From Clostridia bacterium (GTDB lineage: Bacteria; Bacillota; Clostridia; Saccharofermentanales; UBA5734), in contig JAGPFK010000092.1 of the NCBI GenBank assembly GCA_018056585.1, forward strand, positions 1-6,420: 6,420 nucleotides of DNA, written 5' to 3'. Every line of letters begins with the position of its first letter. Positions within the stretch are counted from its first letter, which is position 1. The notes under the pieces were generated by a model, which saw only the letters and a list, made by a program, of their open reading frames with translations, was not told the origin of the DNA and searched no databases. Made by a program: the position numbers and the translations under genes. Of the stretch, positions 5,791 through 6,420 are shown one piece after another.

Positions 5791-6201
5791 TCAGCAATAA
5801 CGGCGCACATCATCAGGCAATTGCTCCGGCTCGGCACTTAAGATGATCATAACGTCAAAATGATCTTTTTGGGCAAAAGCATCCAGATCCCGTAAAAATT
5901 CGGCCAAATGCTGTGGGTCGTCGTCTCCAGCCACTTTATAGATGCTGTCGATGTAAACATGGGTGATGTCATAGTCTTTGGCACTGATGCCGGCGATGAA
6001 ACTGAGCAATTCCCTGTAGCCATGAACCGGGTATTCTGTGATATCGATTAAACGGACCTGGTACTTGACGAGTCGGTCCAAACGCCGCCCGGCTTCGATG
6101 CATACGATATTATTGGCATCATTCATGGCCTGCATATTCAGGTCATCGACAAGCCGGGCGGTTTTCCCGCTTCCTTTACTGCCGACAATGACTTTGATCA
6201 T
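5791..6201 (-). CDS. Small P-loop NTPase of unknown function ('PilT-like')
   Basis: It is 136 aa. A Walker A motif, GSKGSGKT, lies at 7-14 directly after the first strand (MIKVIV), and a Walker B-like strand DITHVYID ends at Asp85. A late strand, DVMIILSAEPEQLP (116-129), resembles the switch/sensor strand of P-loop proteins. It looks like a single minimal nucleotide-binding domain without membrane or signal sequences. Similar short proteins occur in Clostridia and are often labelled ATP-binding or 'twitching motility protein PilT', but it is far too short to be a real PilT and nothing else here concerns pili. The start at 6201 is chosen over the in-frame ATG at 6255 because AAAGGAG lies 9 nt upstream and the P-loop fold begins at once; 6255 also falls in the putative -10 box. 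It converges on the repair operon; no functional link is shown. Confidence 0.85.
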   Translation of the reverse strand: MIKVIVGSKGSGKTARLVDDLNMQAMNDANNIVCIEAGRRLDRLVKYQVRLIDITEYPVHGYRELLSFIAGISAKDYDITHVYIDSIYKVAGDDDPQHLAEFLRDLDAFAQKDHFDVMIILSAEPEQLPDDVRRYC

Positions 6202-6210
6202 GGGCGTACA

Positions 6211-6217
6211 CTCCTTT
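6211..6217 (-). promoter_or_regulatory. Ribosome binding site of the P-loop NTPase gene, decides the start
   Basis: AAAGGAG on the - strand, 9 nt before the ATG at 6201. It favours this start over the longer frame beginning at 6255. Confidence 0.75.
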
Positions 6218-6253
6218 ATTCTTGTTTTCCCATACAGAGTACGAGGTACCTTC

Positions 6254-6282
6254 ATTGTAACGTAAAGAGCACCTTAAATGAA
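6254..6282 (-). promoter_or_regulatory. Candidate promoter of the P-loop NTPase gene
   Basis: On the - strand, TTCATT (6277-6282), a 17-nt spacer and TACAAT (6254-6259, 5 of 6 consensus). Predicted start is near 6247, giving a leader of about 46 nt that contains the ribosome binding site. The -35 is weak (3 of 6). Confidence 0.42.
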
Positions 6283-6420
6283 GCATTTGATCCCGATCAG
6301 AAAAAAGTCGAGCTAACTGCGCTGTCTGGAAAGCACTGAAGGAGCGTGGTCAGAGGAGCCTGAAAAAAGAATTTTCTACCAATTTTCCTTGAGAAAAGCC
6401 TGTTTTCACATGGTAAATGG

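Noticed and set aside
6370..6384. AATTTTCTACCAATT resembles a CodY box (AATTTTCWGAAAATT).
   Set aside because: Three mismatches in the core of an AT-rich stretch near the window edge with no known target gene; the repeated AATTTTC 11 bp apart is suggestive but too weak.
6283..6420. Possible small gene, RNA or upstream promoter at the right end.
   Set aside because: A GTG preceded by AAGGAGC near 6344 hits a stop after five codons; no stable hairpin with a U-tract or convincing promoter was found.

Overview
This window most likely comes from a low-to-mid GC Gram-positive bacterium (Bacillota, probably Clostridia-like). The reasons are the strong AGGAGG-type ribosome binding sites, a consensus sigma-A promoter, a LexA/DinR-type GAAC-N4-GTTY box, and several proteins (short class I IlvC, MscL, the radical SAM/DUF4130 pair, a small 'PilT-like' P-loop protein) that resemble clostridial versions. 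The lineage is an inference from recalled family patterns; no search was possible.

Left part (1-2958), branched-chain amino acid synthesis. The 3' three-quarters of ilvB (acetolactate synthase catalytic subunit) runs on the + strand and enters from outside the window. It meets ilvN-ilvC (regulatory subunit and ketol-acid reductoisomerase) tail to tail on the - strand. A 30-bp perfect palindrome between the two stop codons looks like a shared bidirectional terminator. IlvB and IlvN form one enzyme and IlvC uses its product, yet the catalytic subunit is transcribed separately and in the opposite direction from its partners. ilvN and ilvC are one base apart, and the ilvC ribosome binding site lies inside the ilvN coding sequence.

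Middle (2959-3677). mscL, a mechanosensitive channel, lies on the - strand upstream of ilvN. The 135-bp gap between them holds a weak candidate promoter overlaid by a 19-bp imperfect dyad, and no convincing mscL terminator. mscL is divergent from the next operon.

Centre-right (3613-5709) is the most interesting part. A two-gene operon encodes a radical SAM protein with a C-terminal helix-hairpin-helix motif and a DUF4130-type protein, a pair known from genome context as a putative but uncharacterised DNA repair/modification module. The genes overlap by 17 nt. The operon has a perfect TTGACA-17-TATAAT promoter whose -35 box is overlapped by a good match to the Gram-positive SOS (LexA) box. The sequence therefore suggests a strong, LexA-repressed, damage-inducible promoter, which independently supports a DNA-repair role. 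The longest open frame starts inside the promoter, so the true start is at 3678.

Right end (5710-6420). A hairpin followed by a T-run on the - strand terminates a small P-loop NTPase gene (5791-6201, - strand), which converges on the repair operon and has a plausible promoter at 6254-6282. From 6283 to the end I see no convincing gene, RNA or terminator.
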